Positions 13,839-15,517 of a stretch of 15,517 nucleotides of DNA are shown here, piece by piece (within the stretch, counting starts at the first letter, position 1; the number at the start of each line of letters is the position of its first letter). Location: positions 1 through 15,517 of the forward strand of contig JALSUN010000012.1 in NCBI GenBank assembly GCA_027061425.1, in the 5' to 3' direction. A model generated the notes under the pieces. It did no database searches. It had not been told where the DNA came from and worked only from the letters and a program-made list of their open reading frames with translations. Source of the stretch: Helicobacteraceae bacterium (GTDB lineage: Bacteria > Campylobacterota > Campylobacteria > Campylobacterales > Sulfurimonadaceae). The translations under genes and the position numbers were made by a program.

Positions 13839-15517
13839 TTACGCTTTCAAATATGCTTGAAATGCTTCTGCTGAGAGTGGCTTAGAGGCAAGGTAACCTT
13901 GAAAGTATATTGATGGGTCAATCTCTTCTAGAAGTGCCCTCTGCTCTTGGGTCTCAACCCCTTCTGCAACGATCTGGTAGTTAAACTGGTTAGCAGTGTG
14001 GATGATAGCACGTATGAGTTTCTCATCTTCAGGTTTTGTACGGATATCTTCGACAAAAGATTTGTCGATCTTTAGAGCTGTAAATGGGAGCATCTTTAAG
14101 TAAGAGAGCGAAGAATACCCTGTGCCAAAATCATCTATAATAAACTCGATGCCTTTAGTATTGAGTTCCTCTATGATCTCTTTTGCTTTTTCAAAGTTAG
14201 AGATTAAGGCGGTCTCCGTAATTTCGAGTCGTATATGCTCAGGTTTGATATGGTACTGGCTGAGAGTTGTTAACAGGTACTCACTAAAGCCCTGTTCTAA
14301 AAGTTGTCTGGCACTAATGTTTATCGTGATATAGTTGAGAATAAATTGTCTTATGTCATACCAGTGTTGAATCTGTTGACAGGTTGTCTTAATGACCCAT
14401 TTACCAATATCATTGATAAGAGTAGAACTTTCTGCCACATTGATAAACTCGTCAGTAGGGACCAGTTTTCCCTCATGTCTCCAGCGTAATAAGGTCTCTG
14501 CTGCGATGACCTCTCCTCTGTCTATACTCAAGATAGGTTGAAAGTTAAGGGTAAACTCTTGGCGTTCTAGGGCATGGTGCAGGTTTTTTTGCATCTCTAT
14601 AAAATGCTGCAGTTTATGATCCATCTGTTCATTGTAAAAACTGGTGCGTTTTCGGCCACTGTCTTTAGAGAGGTACATCGCCATGTCTGCCTGTCTCAAG
14701 ATCTCATCACTGCTGATGTTAGCATGGTCAAAAAGTGAGATCCCGATACTGGCGGAACTGAAAAGTTGGTGCTGATCGATCTCAAAAGGTAGACTCATAG
14801 TATGGTGAATCTTCTGAGCGATCTCATATGCTATGGACATACTTTGATGATGATCTTCTGACAGGTGTGGGATTATGATGACAAACTCATCCCCTCCAAG
14901 GCGACTTAAGGTATCACTCTCTCTTAAAGTCGACTTGAGCCTTTTGGCAGTTTCTATAAGGACTTTATCTCCAAGGTTATGTCCTAGAGAATCATTGATC
15001 TGTTTAAAATGGTCCAAATCAAGAAAGAGCAGTGCAGAGAACAGATGCTGGCGTTTTTGTTCTAAAAGTACCTGTTTAATACGCTCTTTTAACAATTTAC
15101 GGTTGGCGAGACCAGTCAAAGTGTCATGCAGTGAAAGAAATTCAGCGTTAATAAGGGCTTCATGCTCTTTGGTCTTGTCCTCCATCATGCAGATACCACC
15201 TTTGACTAAACCGTTTGTATCTATCAAGGGGGTCATCAGAATCTTCATGTAAAGGTCAAGATCTGCTATTTTAGTCTGATAAGGGCCTTCGTAAGAGGTC
15301 GGCTTAAGTTTTTTCAGGGATTGGCGCATAAAAGTAATAGGACGAGAGTCTGGTACCTTGTTGAGGTTAAGACCGATGAGTTGCTCTTTGGATGCCTGCA
15401 TGGTCTCTTCTAATTTTTTGTTGCAGTCTAAGATGGTAAGGTCGTTATCATAATAGAAGATACCTAAAGGGGCCTGATCGAACATCATGCGCAGACGTTT
15501 CTCGTTTTTAACAAGGG
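13839..15517 (-). CDS. PAS-GGDEF-EAL signalling protein, 5' end beyond the window
   Basis: The frame stays open past the ATG at 15488 to the window edge (LVKNEKRLR precedes MMFDQAPLGIF), so the gene starts outside and this ATG is internal. Numbering from that Met: PAS domain at about 1-110 (FDQAPLGIFYYD, typical PAS onset), GGDEF at 120-285 and EAL at 300-545. GGDEF keeps DTLTGLANR (122-130), the metal-binding DLD before HF (157-159), the intact GGDEF signature (198-202) and an RESD inhibitory site (189-192) five residues before it. EAL has ETLLR (331-335, Thr for Ala), N390, LEITE (421-425), DDFGTGYSS (452-460), K473, E509 and Q530, all residues expected of an active phosphodiesterase. It may both make and degrade c-di-GMP, with PAS sensing an unknown cue. 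It ends 206 bases from the convergent porin gene. Confidence 0.92.
   Translation of the reverse strand, partial: LVKNEKRLRMMFDQAPLGIFYYDNDLTILDCNKKLEETMQASKEQLIGLNLNKVPDSRPITFMRQSLKKLKPTSYEGPYQTKIADLDLYMKILMTPLIDTNGLVKGGICMMEDKTKEHEALINAEFLSLHDTLTGLANRKLLKERIKQVLLEQKRQHLFSALLFLDLDHFKQINDSLGHNLGDKVLIETAKRLKSTLRESDTLSRLGGDEFVIIIPHLSEDHHQSMSIAYEIAQKIHHTMSLPFEIDQHQLFSSASIGISLFDHANISSDEILRQADMAMYLSKDSGRKRTSFYNEQMDHKLQHFIEMQKNLHHALERQEFTLNFQPILSIDRGEVIAAETLLRWRHEGKLVPTDEFINVAESSTLINDIGKWVIKTTCQQIQHWYDIRQFILNYITINISARQLLEQGFSEYLLTTLSQYHIKPEHIRLEITETALISNFEKAKEIIEELNTKGIEFIIDDFGTGYSSLSYLKMLPFTALKIDKSFVEDIRTKPEDEKLIRAIIHTANQFNYQIVAEGVETQEQRALLEEIDPSIYFQGYLASKPLSAEAFQAYLKA

Noticed and set aside
15486..15488. 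ATG at 15486-15488 as the true start of the PAS-GGDEF-EAL protein.
   Set aside because: The frame remains open upstream to the window edge with residues typical of a PAS linker (NEKRLR), so the gene very likely begins outside the window.

Overview
The window reads as an ordinary, gene-dense chromosomal segment of a mesophilic member of the Campylobacterota (epsilonproteobacteria), most like Sulfurovum/Sulfurimonas. The grounds are a porin whose sequence follows the pattern I know from Sulfurovum outer-membrane porins, the gene order nadD | gap-pgk-tpiA, a compact MqnA of the futalosine menaquinone pathway, a periplasmic di-haem cytochrome c peroxidase, and AT-leaning sequence with good -10 boxes but poor -35 boxes. 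No tRNA, rRNA, insertion sequence, CRISPR array or phage gene was seen. Species assignment is inference from remembered family sequences, not from a search.

Layout. 1-236 (+) is the C-terminal end of an FAD/NAD(P)-dependent oxidoreductase. It meets, tail to tail with overlapping stop codons, a long leftward run from 8683 down to 233: nadD, rsfS, rnhB and mqnA (overlapping or nearly abutting), then a di-haem cytochrome c peroxidase, a membrane GGDEF-EAL protein whose start overlaps the peroxidase stop (ATGA), and a 1064-residue NAD-type glutamate dehydrogenase. A short divergent promoter region (8684-8771) holds two exact TATAAT boxes pointing in opposite directions. From it the glycolytic/gluconeogenic operon gap-pgk-tpiA runs rightward to 11682 and ends near a long imperfect hairpin. 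A 594-base AT-rich stretch without a convincing gene follows, then a single porin gene (12277-13632) with its own terminator. The window closes with the 3' part of a leftward PAS-GGDEF-EAL gene that continues beyond base 15517.

How the genes fit together. nadD makes the NAD precursor while GAPDH, glutamate dehydrogenase and the partial flavoenzyme use pyridine nucleotides. gap, pgk and tpiA make one module of central carbon metabolism, and residues of GAPDH around its cofactor site suggest NADP(H) use, as in biosynthetic GAPDHs. mqnA supplies menaquinone and the peroxidase uses respiratory electrons in the periplasm. Two cyclic-di-GMP proteins are present: one (3505-5601) appears to have a dead cyclase domain and an intact phosphodiesterase, the other (13839 to the window end) appears competent for both.

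I did not find an undescribed defence or mobile system. The points most worth a second look are the peroxidase/phosphodiesterase coupling, the GAPDH cofactor residues, the same-frame rsfS/rnhB junction with a TTG start, and the repeat- and palindrome-containing region upstream of the porin.
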